Assembly: GCA_900549105.1 (NCBI GenBank)
Contig: URND01000002.1
Span: 15,897-79,896 of the forward strand
Direction of reading: 5' to 3'
Length of the DNA: 64,000 bases
Origin: an uncultured Eubacteriales bacterium
GTDB taxonomy: Bacteria > Bacillota > Clostridia > Lachnospirales > Lachnospiraceae
Shown here one piece after another: positions 25,952 to 33,796 of this stretch. Position 1 is the first letter of the stretch, and every line of letters begins with the position of its first letter. The translations under genes were made by a program, and so were the position numbers. Below the pieces are notes generated by a model that saw only the letters and a program-made list of their open reading frames with translations, did not search any database and was not told the DNA's origin.

Positions 25952-27979
25952 ATGATACTACCGTTAAGTGTAAAAAATCAAAGTATAGAGTCGTCTGGGA
26001 TTACGAATGACTATAAGGAAGCTATATGTGAATATATATGGAATGGTCTTGAAGCTCATGCGACAGAAATTAATATTAATTTTAGTCATAATATTGCCTA
26101 TGGTATTGATAACCTCTCAATTTCAGATAATGGTGATGGGATTAGTTATGAGGAATTAGGAGATACATTTGGGGCATTTTTGGCTTCAAAGAAGAATCTT
26201 ATGTCTTTGAAAATGAAATCTAAAGCGAATAAAGGAAAAGGACGATTTTCTTTTATGGCATTTGCATGTAGTGCAAAATGGACTACGGTATATAATGATG
26301 GTAAAGAATTAAAAACATATGATATTATTTTGGAAAATGACAAAAAGGAAGTAATAATTTGTACGGAGCCAACAACGTCAATAGAAAGAAACACAGGTAC
26401 TAAAGTATTTTTTAGTAATATTTATTCTTTGACAACAGAGAACATGGCTTTTGATGTACTTGAGCCTGTATTACTAAAAGAATTTGCATGGTTTTTATAT
26501 TTATTCAAAAATCGAAATATAAGTATTTGTGTAGATGGAACACCTATTAATTATGGAAAATATATTAATACTGAGTTAAGCGAGAAAGTATCAAAAATAA
26601 TTGATAATATCAGATTTGAAATTAATTTAGTTGTATGGCAAGAATCTATAAAAGAAAAATTTTGTTGTTATTATTTTGATAGTACTGATATTGTAAGGGG
26701 TAGAGAAACTACGACATTTAATAGAAATACTATTGATTTTAATCATAGTGTTTTTGTAAAGTCTGAATTTTTTGATGAGAAAGATGATATAGAAAAACAA
26801 TTGGACGCTTTGCAAATTAGTTTGTTTGAATCAGAGGATGACAAAAAAACATTTAAAAAATTAAAAAAATTTATATCTTCTTTTATCGAAAAAAAGATTG
26901 GAACATATATGTCACAAAGAGCAGAAAAGGCAATAAAAGAGATGATGGAGGAAAGAAAAACCTTTCCGACATTTTCCGATGATGCTTATGGGAGGATGAG
27001 AAAGCAAGACTTAGTAAAGATTACAGAAGAAATATATAAGATTGAACCTAAAATATTTTATAAACTTAAACCTATTCAGGAAAAATCTTTGCTTGGATTC
27101 TTAAATTTGCTTTTAAATTCTGAGGAAAGAGAGAATGTATTATCAATAATTGAACAAATCGTTGAATTGTCGCCAGAGCAAAGGCAGGATTTTTCAGATA
27201 TGTTGAAAAAAACTAAATTGGAAAATATTATAGAGTCTATAAAATTTATAGAGGGTAGATACAAAGTTATAGAACTGCTGAAAACTATAGTATACGATTT
27301 GACGCAATTTGCTAATGAAAGAGATCATATTCAGAAAATTGTAGAACAACATTTTTGGCTTTTTGGAGAACAATATAATCTTGCCAGTGCCGATCAGCAG
27401 ATGAAAAAGGCATTAGAGAAATACATCAATATTTTATATGGAGAAAACGACATTAATGCAACATTAAAGGAGGATGTTGAACAAGAGCGAAGAATGGATA
27501 TTTTTATGTGTAATTCAAGAGAAGTCGAGAATTCATTTGAAACAGTGTTAGAAGAGAATATCATTGTAGAATTAAAAGCGCCAAAAGTTTCGTTATCAAA
27601 AAAGGTTTTAAGGCAAGTTGAAGATTATATGGATTTTATAAGAAAACAACCAGACTTTAATAGCGAGTACAGACGGTGGAAATTTATTGCTGTATGCAGA
27701 CGAGTTGATGAAGATATAAAAAGTCGTTATGAAACCTTTAAAGATAAAGGAAAAATAGGATTAGTAGTACAAGTAGAAAATTATGAAGTGTATGCATACA
27801 CATGGGACGATGTATTTAAAAGTTTTGAACTAAGACATGCCCCAATTTTGAAGCGGTTAAAATATGACAGAGAACAGTTGGCAAAAGAACTTATGGATGA
27901 AGTTGCATCGGATGAGGGGCGTGGTAAAGTAGATGCTTTAACAGACATAGCGGTATCAACTATTTCAAACGTACAATAA
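25952..27979 (+). CDS. GHKL (HSP90/MORC-like) ATPase fused to a Shedu/DUF4263-like nuclease domain
   Basis: 675 aa. Residues about 10-130 form a GHKL ATP-binding fold: N-box EAICEYIWNGLEAHA, G1 box ISDNGDGIS and lid GKGRFSFMAF. A long helical middle follows. The end (about 455-600) has EQHFWLFGEQY, as in DUF4263 proteins, then RRMDIFMC and, 20-odd residues later, IIVELKAP, that is D-x(n)-E-x-K of the PD-(D/E)XK nuclease fold. The start at 25952 has GGGAGG about 8 bases upstream. Its base composition is that of a transferred gene. An ATP-gated nuclease in an anti-phage or anti-plasmid role is inferred; the fold calls are by motif only. Confidence 0.75.
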   Translation: MILPLSVKNQSIESSGITNDYKEAICEYIWNGLEAHATEININFSHNIAYGIDNLSISDNGDGISYEELGDTFGAFLASKKNLMSLKMKSKANKGKGRFSFMAFACSAKWTTVYNDGKELKTYDIILENDKKEVIICTEPTTSIERNTGTKVFFSNIYSLTTENMAFDVLEPVLLKEFAWFLYLFKNRNISICVDGTPINYGKYINTELSEKVSKIIDNIRFEINLVVWQESIKEKFCCYYFDSTDIVRGRETTTFNRNTIDFNHSVFVKSEFFDEKDDIEKQLDALQISLFESEDDKKTFKKLKKFISSFIEKKIGTYMSQRAEKAIKEMMEERKTFPTFSDDAYGRMRKQDLVKITEEIYKIEPKIFYKLKPIQEKSLLGFLNLLLNSEERENVLSIIEQIVELSPEQRQDFSDMLKKTKLENIIESIKFIEGRYKVIELLKTIVYDLTQFANERDHIQKIVEQHFWLFGEQYNLASADQQMKKALEKYINILYGENDINATLKEDVEQERRMDIFMCNSREVENSFETVLEENIIVELKAPKVSLSKKVLRQVEDYMDFIRKQPDFNSEYRRWKFIAVCRRVDEDIKSRYETFKDKGKIGLVVQVENYEVYAYTWDDVFKSFELRHAPILKRLKYDREQLAKELMDEVASDEGRGKVDALTDIAVSTISNVQ

Positions 27980-28027
27980 TCATTAATAAATTGGGGAATT
28001 GCAATAATTGGACACGAAAAAGCAGCC

Positions 28028-28136
28028 AGTCCGTCTAGTGGTGTGCGAAGCGAAAGCCGCTAGTACGGACTAGCCTGTGTTGGATTGGCGTAAGCCAATC
28101 CAACTTGTATCCCGGATATCTAACAGTGGGGTACAA
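28028..28136 (+). repeat. Three consecutive hairpins in the gap 27980-28324
   Basis: Stem 1: AGTCCGT plus CTAGTGG (28028-28041) pairs with CCGCTAG and ACGGACT (28057-28071) with one bulge. Stem 2: GTTGGATTGGC (28079-28089) pairs perfectly with GCCAATCCAAC (28094-28104) around a GTAA (GNRA-type) loop. Stem 3: TTGTATCCC (28105-28113) with GGGGTACAA (28128-28136). It is too long and lacks a T-tract for a simple terminator. It may be a structured RNA, or the remnant of a palindromic mobile sequence. The rest of the gap shows only the GntR promoter. Confidence 0.6.
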
Positions 28137-28271
28137 ATACAATAGGAAATAGGAATCAAAATGCTCGAAACGCTGATTATATAAGGCTTTAGAAGCATTA
28201 GGACTGTATGTGACAAAATTGAAAAATATCACATATTCCATAAATAACTGAAAACCGTTGAATCAAGAGAT

Positions 28272-28300
28272 TTGAATTTAGGTATTAAGCATAGTATAAT
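28272..28300 (+). promoter_or_regulatory. Sigma-A promoter of the GntR regulator
   Basis: TTGAAT (28272-28277), 17-base spacer, TATAAT (28295-28300), 25 bases before the GntR start. Confidence 0.7.
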
Positions 28301-28324
28301 GGCAGAAAAGGTTAAGGTGAGATT

Positions 28325-28999
28325 ATGAAAGGGAATAAGATGTTATCACAAAGTGTTGCGGATAATATTCTATCCATGATAACAATAGAAAAAAGATTTT
28401 CTGTCGGCGATAAATTACCAAATGAACTGGATTTATCAGAAGAATTGAACGTAAGCCGTACTACGCTGCGAGAAGCAATCCGAATTTTGGTTGCTTTGGA
28501 TATACTGGAAATTCAAAGAGGAAAAGGAACATATGTCAAAGAAAATGCATTTAAAAAGCAACAGGATTTAGAACAGCTATCAAATATAAAAGTTAATGCG
28601 AGAGATTTATATGAAATGCGCTTGATATTTGAACCGGAGGCTGCTTATTATGCTGCTTTAAGGGCAACAGATTCCGAAATAAAGAGGATATTAGAATTTG
28701 GCAAAAAGGTGGAAAAGGAAATCAGCAATCATCAAGACAGAACAGATGATGAACATTCTTTTCACAAAGCGATTGCACAGGCTACCCATAATGAATTTAT
28801 GAATAAACTTATGCCGATTTTATATCAGGCGATTTCAAAGGGAGTATACTTATCTTTACAGAGTGATAAGGCCATTGAAGATACAATAAATGACCACAGA
28901 ATGATTATGGAATTTTTGGAGCAGCGTAATGCAGAGGGCGCCAAAAATGCTATGAAGATTCATATCATGCACGCAATGAAAGAATTAGGACTTGATTAA
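28325..28999 (+). CDS. GntR family (FadR/FCD type) transcriptional regulator
   Basis: 224 aa. The winged-helix N-terminus (about 5-75) has LPNELDLSEELNVSRTTLREAIRIL and QRGKGTYV. The C-terminal FCD ligand domain (about 90-215) has the metal-binding pattern residues in LYEMRLIFEPEAA and histidines in DEHSFHKAIAQATH and MIMEFLEQRNAEGAKNAMKIHI. FCD proteins usually sense an organic acid or sugar acid. The CAT-like gene follows; no catabolic gene is next to it. AAGGTGAG precedes the ATG. A terminator ends the gene. Confidence 0.92.
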   Translation: MKGNKMLSQSVADNILSMITIEKRFSVGDKLPNELDLSEELNVSRTTLREAIRILVALDILEIQRGKGTYVKENAFKKQQDLEQLSNIKVNARDLYEMRLIFEPEAAYYAALRATDSEIKRILEFGKKVEKEISNHQDRTDDEHSFHKAIAQATHNEFMNKLMPILYQAISKGVYLSLQSDKAIEDTINDHRMIMEFLEQRNAEGAKNAMKIHIMHAMKELGLD

Positions 29000-29005
29000 C
29001 ATTCT

Positions 29006-29040
29006 AGGTTCTTGCCCTGAAGGCAGGGACCTATATTTTT
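29006..29040 (+). terminator. Intrinsic terminator after the GntR gene
   Basis: AGGT-(T)-C-TTGCC pairs with GGCAGG-GACCT across a CTGAA-type loop (29006-29032), then ATATTTTT. Pairing is good apart from a one-base bulge. Confidence 0.7.
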
Positions 29041-29047
29041 GAATATA

Positions 29048-29092
29048 GACATCATACAACTAATTGACATCATACAAATTAGAGAATATAAT
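29048..29092 (+). promoter_or_regulatory. Promoter of the CAT-like gene with a duplicated 12-mer
   Basis: TTGACA (29064-29069), 17-base spacer, TATAAT (29087-29092), a near-ideal sigma-A promoter. The 12-mer GACATCATACAA occurs at 29048-29059 and again at 29066-29077, overlapping the -35, with an 18-bp offset. The repeat could be a binding site for the neighbouring GntR protein. Confidence 0.65.
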
Positions 29093-29142
29093 CAGAGTGA
29101 GAATAGGATTCTTAATATAATGATTTTAGGAGGCATGATGAA

Positions 29143-29763
29143 ATGAAGAAAATTGATTTGTCTGCATGGGAACGAAGCTTGCACTATCAAGTATTCCGAG
29201 ATAGTGTACAACCACAGTATTGTGTGAGCTTTGACCTTGATATTACGAACTTTTTGTCACAAATCAGATTGAAAGGTTATTCATTTACGTTTTCTTTTGT
29301 ATTTGCTGTTTCAAAGTGTGCAAATGAGATTAAGGAGTTCCGATACCGATTTGTAGATGGTGAGCCTGTTGAGTTTGAAAGAATTAATACAGCATTTACC
29401 TATTTGAATAGAGAAACGGAGTTATTTAAAGTTGTAAATGTGGAAATGCAAGATACGCTGGAAGAATATGTGGCGGTAGCAACTCGAATTGAAAAAGAGC
29501 AAAAGGAGTATTTTACTGCTCCACTAGGAAATGATGTATTCCAGTTTTCAGCTTTCCCTTGGGTGAGTTTTACTCATATTTCCCACACGGATTCGGGCAA
29601 AAAAGATAATGCAACGCCGCTATTTGATTGGGGTAAATATTACGAAAAGGACGGTAAAATTTTATTGCCATTTTCAGCACAGGTGCATCATTCTTTTGTA
29701 GATGGTGTGCATATCGGGAAATTAGCAGAGAAATTGCAGCACTATTTGGATACTTATAAATAA
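29143..29763 (+). CDS. CatA-like (type A chloramphenicol acetyltransferase family) O-acetyltransferase
   Basis: 206 aa, slightly shorter than classical CAT. The catalytic motif is present in AQVHHSFVDGVHIGKL (H-H-x3-D-G), as is the N-terminal LSAWERSLHYQVF. The trimer-interface core and the FPWVSFTHISHT strand are in the expected order. Divergent CatA-like members of Clostridia may acetylate other substrates, so resistance is not certain. It has its own strong promoter and AGGAGG ribosome site. The gene lies in a segment with other transferred-looking genes. Confidence 0.85.
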   Translation: MKKIDLSAWERSLHYQVFRDSVQPQYCVSFDLDITNFLSQIRLKGYSFTFSFVFAVSKCANEIKEFRYRFVDGEPVEFERINTAFTYLNRETELFKVVNVEMQDTLEEYVAVATRIEKEQKEYFTAPLGNDVFQFSAFPWVSFTHISHTDSGKKDNATPLFDWGKYYEKDGKILLPFSAQVHHSFVDGVHIGKLAEKLQHYLDTYK

Positions 29764-29781
29764 TGTGTTAGGAGGATAGGT

Positions 29782-30346
29782 GTGAGTAATCGTAAGGCAG
29801 CTTTTTCGGCAGAAAGCTATACCCTTTCGGGCATTCCGCATGTCAGATGCTTCGCATGGGCGCGCTGCGTCAGGCTTCGCGCGATAAGGTATGATAAAGA
29901 TATTTTAAATACTATACCGTATTATGATAAAGCTTATAATCAGATAGCAGATGTGGTTTCAGCTGCATTTTCAAATAAGGCAGTATCTTGGCTGGATATA
30001 GGCTGTGGGACTGGCAAAATGGCAAAAGTGGCATTTGAACAATGCAATGTGGAAAAGATGATTTGTACGGATAATTCATCTGTTATGTTAAAGGTTGCAA
30101 GACAGAAAATCAGTTTTCCCAGTGTAGAATTTTTAAAACTTCCAGTAGAAGAAATAAACTATGATTCGCAATTTGATGTAATTACTTCTATCTTGGTGAA
30201 TCACTAGATGACATTTGAGCAGATACAATACAGAATATTTTCCAATAACAATACAAGAACAAATTAAGATTCTAAGAGATTGTGGCTTTATGAATGTAGA
30301 GATTTTTTGGTGTTCATATATGCAGGTTGGAATTTTAGCAATATGA
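29782..30346 (+). pseudogene. Class I SAM-dependent methyltransferase, broken, carrying palindromic element copy A
   Basis: The GTG at 29782 (GGAGG upstream) opens a frame with motif I WLDIGCGTGKMAKVA and the stretch DVITSILVNH, which ends in a stop at 30207. The expected C-terminal part appears in another frame at 30233-30346 (EYFPITIQEQIKILRDCGF and later VEIFWCSYMQVG). The bulk between, normally the catalytic middle and third Rossmann strands, is deleted. Codons 14-37 come from a 72-bp palindromic insert that keeps the frame. The gene therefore suffered an in-frame insertion and, separately, a disabling deletion. Confidence 0.8.
29821..29892 (+). repeat. 72-bp palindromic in-frame element, copy A
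   Basis: Begins ACCCTTTCGGGC and ends GCGCGATAAGGTAT; with the preceding AT it has an ATACC/GGTAT terminal repeat. Inner hairpins include GCAT-gtcag-ATGC and a GCGCG/CGCGC arm. It encodes TLSGIPHVRCFAWARCVRLR in the host gene frame. See also copies B and C. Confidence 0.92.
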
Positions 30347-30437
30347 CGAATATGGAAATGTGCAAGGTATGTATTCAGTAAATTCAGGTATGCAAGAATG
30401 AAAAAATAGAGTAAAATAAAGAAAAGTGTGCAGAGAG

Positions 30438-31730
30438 ATGATAGATTTGAATATGGAGTTGCGATTGGCAGATAATTCTGCCATTGTATCAGAAATAGTA
30501 GAAAAAACAATCAAAACTATATATCCCCATTATTACCCGGCAGGTGCAGTGCAGTTTTTTCTTGATTTGCACTGCAAAGAGAGGATTGAAGAGGCGATGA
30601 CTTCCGAAGAAATCTATCTTGTGTTGGTACAGGAAAAACTGATAGGTACTGGGAGTATTCGGAAGAATGAGATTTGCAGATTATTTATTTTGCCTGAGTA
30701 TCAGGGAAAGGGCTATGGAAGCAGATTGATGGATTTGCTGGAAGCAAGGATTTTTGAGAATTATCCAAAGGTTCATGTGGCCGCTTCTTTTCCGGCGGAA
30801 AGTATGTATTTGAAACGGGGATATCAGATTGTATCCTACGAAAAAATTGAAGCAGAAAACGGAGATTTCCTTTGCTATCATATTATGGAGAAAAGAAACG
30901 GGGAAGGAAGCTGTTTGTATGGAAAAGGGCCTGTAAAGGAGAGCGGTATGGTTAGAAAACACGGAAAAGAGCCATATAATATTGTGGTTTTGCATGGCGG
31001 GCCGGGAGCAGCAGGCTCAGCCTTTGGACTTGCAAGGCTGATTTCAAAAGAGTTTGGCGTCCTTGAGCCGATGCAGTCAAAATATACGATTGAGGAGCTG
31101 GAAGAAGAGTTAATGGAGCAAATTGAAGAGAGTTGCGCTGGAAAAGTTATTTTGGCAGGACATTCCTGGGGCGCATGGCTGGCAGGATTATTTGCAGAAA
31201 GATTTCCGGATAAAGTGGAAAAAGTAATTTTGATTGGCAGCGGTCCTTTGGATGAATATTATGTTCCTCAAATCGGAGAACGCAGAAAAGAAAATATGTC
31301 ATCAGAGGAAGCGGAAGAATTTGAAAAGATTCTGCGGCAGTTAGAGAACGGTTTTGGAGAGAAGGATGAATACCTGCAGCGATTAGGTGAAATATGTGAT
31401 AAAGCAGACGGATATCATGAAGAGGAAGCTTTGAGGGATAAGGCAGACGTAAACGGAGATTTGTACGAAAAGGTTTGGAAGGAAGCTGCAGAGTTACGGA
31501 AATCCGGAAAACTGCTGGAAAGGCTTGGAAGGATTTCCTGCCCGATGGTGCTGATTCAAGGAGCGGTTGACCCACATCCGGCGGCGGGGGTTATTGAACC
31601 ATTAAAAGCTCTTAATGTGGACATAAAATCATATGTACTTGATAAATGCGGTCATACTCCGTGGAGAGAAAAATATGCCAGAGAAGAATTTGCGAGGGTT
31701 TTGTTTTCTGAATTACGGGCCGGAAAATGA
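30438..31730 (+). CDS. GNAT acetyltransferase fused to an alpha/beta hydrolase
   Basis: 430 aa. Residues about 5-150 are a GNAT domain, with the acetyl-CoA loop in LPEYQGKGYGSRLMD and the paired strand region AESMYLKRGYQIVSYEKI. After a short linker, residues about 170-430 form an alpha/beta hydrolase: oxyanion HGGPGA, nucleophile GHSWGAW, acid in GAVDPHP and His in KCGHTPWREKY, so the Ser-Asp-His set is complete. The start is ATG at 30438; a GTG at 30426 is possible. No frameshift marks the junction, so this is a genuine two-domain protein. Confidence 0.85.
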   Translation: MIDLNMELRLADNSAIVSEIVEKTIKTIYPHYYPAGAVQFFLDLHCKERIEEAMTSEEIYLVLVQEKLIGTGSIRKNEICRLFILPEYQGKGYGSRLMDLLEARIFENYPKVHVAASFPAESMYLKRGYQIVSYEKIEAENGDFLCYHIMEKRNGEGSCLYGKGPVKESGMVRKHGKEPYNIVVLHGGPGAAGSAFGLARLISKEFGVLEPMQSKYTIEELEEELMEQIEESCAGKVILAGHSWGAWLAGLFAERFPDKVEKVILIGSGPLDEYYVPQIGERRKENMSSEEAEEFEKILRQLENGFGEKDEYLQRLGEICDKADGYHEEEALRDKADVNGDLYEKVWKEAAELRKSGKLLERLGRISCPMVLIQGAVDPHPAAGVIEPLKALNVDIKSYVLDKCGHTPWREKYAREEFARVLFSELRAGK

Positions 31731-31821
31731 ATAGCGGCTATTCCGGATATTGATGAACTGGGAATTATAAATCCGCATATATTATATAGAGATTCAATAA
31801 AATAATAAGGTATGCAGGAAA

Positions 31822-32742
31822 ATGAAAGAATATGTAGTAATATCCCTGGAAACACATTTATTTTTTGCCAGAATTATGAGGGAGCATGCGTTGTTTCTTC
31901 TGGCTGCCTTTCCGGCAGGGGAAGTGGAATATAGAAAACAGGCGGATTGGTTTCGAGAACAGTTTGAAAAAGTATTAGGGCATACGGTAGGGCTTGCCAA
32001 TGGAATAGCAGGCAAAGATGTACTGGGTTCCGGCGAAGTGTTCACTGAATTTACGGAAATGGCGGAGCAGCAGACAAGAAGGTTGACCAGGATTCCGATT
32101 AATATTCGGATTACGCAGGCGGAACAGAGATTGCGAGCCGGCGATGGAATCGGTTGTCAGAACAGAAGAATGGTACAGCAGGTGCGTCTCCTAAATCAGA
32201 GAGCCCTGTATCTGATGGATGGATTGATTGCATTTAAAGAGAAAATCTTGCAGGAGATTGGGGCCTGTCATCTGTATACAGCGAATTATCCGCTGTTGAT
32301 TGAGCATATTCTGCGGGAGGCAAAATTATATCGGCAGATTATAACTGAACTGGAAGAAAAGGGATGTATGCCGCCAAAAAATTTGAAAGAGGCAGAATTG
32401 TTCTGGAATCAGATTATGATGGAACATGCCATGTTTATTCGTGGGCTGCTTGACCCGACAGAATGTGAGCTTATGAAAACAGCAGATGATTTTGTCGGTG
32501 ACTATTGTCGTTTATTGGAAGAGGCGAGAAAACAGGATTGCCGTACGCTAGATGCATTGACAAGAAAAACGCTGGAAACGACGGAACAGTATCGCGACTT
32601 TAAAGCGGCAGGTACGGAAGAAATTACAGGCTGCGGCATACGTTCCATTATTCTGCCATTGCTGGCAGACCACGTGCTCCGGGAAGCCAATCATTATCTG
32701 CGCATCCTTAAAACAGAGGGTGGCAACGGAGAATGGACTTAA
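31822..32742 (+). CDS. DUF2935 family protein (paired helical, hemerythrin-like)
   Basis: 306 aa, two related halves. Each half has an E-H-A-L/M-F signature: FFARIMREHALFLLAAFP in the first and IMMEHAMFIRGLLDPTE in the second, with late histidines (LIEHILREAKLY and LADHVLREANHY). The pattern of E-x(2)-H fits a metal-binding helical bundle as in other DUF2935 proteins. Function unknown. It stands alone between the fusion gene and an inverted-repeat promoter. Confidence 0.85.
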   Translation: MKEYVVISLETHLFFARIMREHALFLLAAFPAGEVEYRKQADWFREQFEKVLGHTVGLANGIAGKDVLGSGEVFTEFTEMAEQQTRRLTRIPINIRITQAEQRLRAGDGIGCQNRRMVQQVRLLNQRALYLMDGLIAFKEKILQEIGACHLYTANYPLLIEHILREAKLYRQIITELEEKGCMPPKNLKEAELFWNQIMMEHAMFIRGLLDPTECELMKTADDFVGDYCRLLEEARKQDCRTLDALTRKTLETTEQYRDFKAAGTEEITGCGIRSIILPLLADHVLREANHYLRILKTEGGNGEWT

Positions 32743-32780
32743 TATTCTGCCAGGTGAATATGTGAAGAAAAAATTTATCC

Positions 32781-32824
32781 CCCACTTTATTACCTGCCTG
32801 CGTTATAATAGGTAATAAGGTGGG
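32781..32824 (+). promoter_or_regulatory. Inverted repeat flanking a -10 box upstream of the SMEK cassette
   Basis: CCCACTTTATTACCT (32781-32795) and AGGTAATAAGGTGGG (32810-32824) form a 15-bp inverted repeat with one G-T step. The 14-base loop carries TATAAT (32804-32809). The arms would cover the promoter, so a dimeric repressor is likely. No T-tract follows, so it is not a terminator. Confidence 0.6.
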
Positions 32825-32876
32825 TAAATATATGTCTGAAATGAAAATGCACGCGTGATGCAAGGAGGATATGCTT

Positions 32877-33275
32877 ATGCAAAAGAGAAAGAATGATTTG
32901 AATTTTGATAAATTTATAAAATTCCCGATGCCTGAGAAAATATTTAACGGTCCAAAAATAAAAGTCAGAGAAGATGGGCAGGTTTTCATCAGTCCATCGG
33001 TGATTAAAATGATAAAGGAAAATAACGAGGAGATGTGGGTGGATTCTCGGTACTCGGAGGATTATAAAACCATCGCCATAAAACTGGATGGGGACAAGAG
33101 TTTCAGGTTTCCGAGAGGCGGTGCGATGAAGTTTAAGAAATGGAAAGAGATTCTCCAAAAGTTTGGTTATTCGATACCGGCTGTGTACTGGCTGGAATGG
33201 AATCCGGAAGAAAATCTCTGGATTGGCCGGCTTCAGGAAGTATCCGAATCTCCGGATATCGGGAGAATGGGATGA
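32877..33275 (+). CDS. Hypothetical protein, first gene of the SMEK cassette
   Basis: 132 aa from the ATG at 32877, which is 8 bases after AAGGAGG; the ATG at 32871 is too close to it. The sequence is basic and probably mostly beta, with KIKVREDGQVFISPSVIKMI and AVYWLEWNPEENLWIGRL. There is no signal peptide, membrane segment or zinc motif. I recognise no family. It overlaps the next gene by four bases (ATGA) and belongs to a three-gene operon, which suggests a shared function such as regulation or immunity. Confidence 0.7.
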   Translation: MQKRKNDLNFDKFIKFPMPEKIFNGPKIKVREDGQVFISPSVIKMIKENNEEMWVDSRYSEDYKTIAIKLDGDKSFRFPRGGAMKFKKWKEILQKFGYSIPAVYWLEWNPEENLWIGRLQEVSESPDIGRMG

Positions 33276-33796
33276 TAAAACGGCAGAAGGAGATGTCGGA
33301 TTATGAATATACACAGCTGGACAAAATGGTATACCAGTTATACTTAGTTTATGGAAAAGGTTTGGAATTTGATGAATGTCGAAGTATTGCCTTTCTGAAA
33401 TATGTTGAAGTGAGGAATGAACTGGATAACTTTTATAATGAGGATTTGCTGTGGATATATTCCCAAAATCGGATTATTGATGCCTTTAAGGATGAGCGGA
33501 GAAAAAGAAATGATAAGATTCGTTTAGAGGCAAAATTATCTTTGAATCAATTTATTGGAGATTCCGATGAGCCGGTTTATACTATTTTATTTCCTGTTCG
33601 TGGGAACTTTGTTAATCATGTGTGCTTATGGAATGATATGAGACGATTTGGAAAAAGGTGCTATAAGATTTTATCTGCCCTGTACTGGGGCGATGAGGAC
33701 TGGGAGATTGTAGACGGGTTGAAAATATCTGCGAAGGAATACTTTGAAATGAAAAATTATCTTAGAATAAAATTGAAAGAGTATGTGGAAATATGA
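33272..33796 (+). CDS. Hypothetical protein with sigma-factor-like arrangement
   Basis: 174 aa from the ATG at 33272. The first half is a helix-rich segment resembling region 2 of small sigma factors (LVYGKGLEFDECRSIAFLKY ... LLWIYSQNRIIDAFKDE), and the last 40 residues could be a degenerate region-4-like helix-turn-helix (DWEIVDGLKISAKEYFEMKN). The match is weak and no known family is claimed. The gene is overlapped at both ends by its neighbours (four bases each), so translation is coupled. Confidence 0.65.
   Translation: MIKRQKEMSDYEYTQLDKMVYQLYLVYGKGLEFDECRSIAFLKYVEVRNELDNFYNEDLLWIYSQNRIIDAFKDERRKRNDKIRLEAKLSLNQFIGDSDEPVYTILFPVRGNFVNHVCLWNDMRRFGKRCYKILSALYWGDEDWEIVDGLKISAKEYFEMKNYLRIKLKEYVEI

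Noticed and set aside
25173..27979. Calling this a known Shedu or Zorya system
   Set aside because: The ATPase-nuclease layout and the partner gene do not match those by motif; only a Shedu-like nuclease end is supported.
28028..28136. Retron-type ncRNA
   Set aside because: No reverse transcriptase gene is present in the window.
32781..32824. Terminator for the DUF2935 gene
   Set aside because: No T-tract follows and a -10 box lies in the loop; better explained as an operator.
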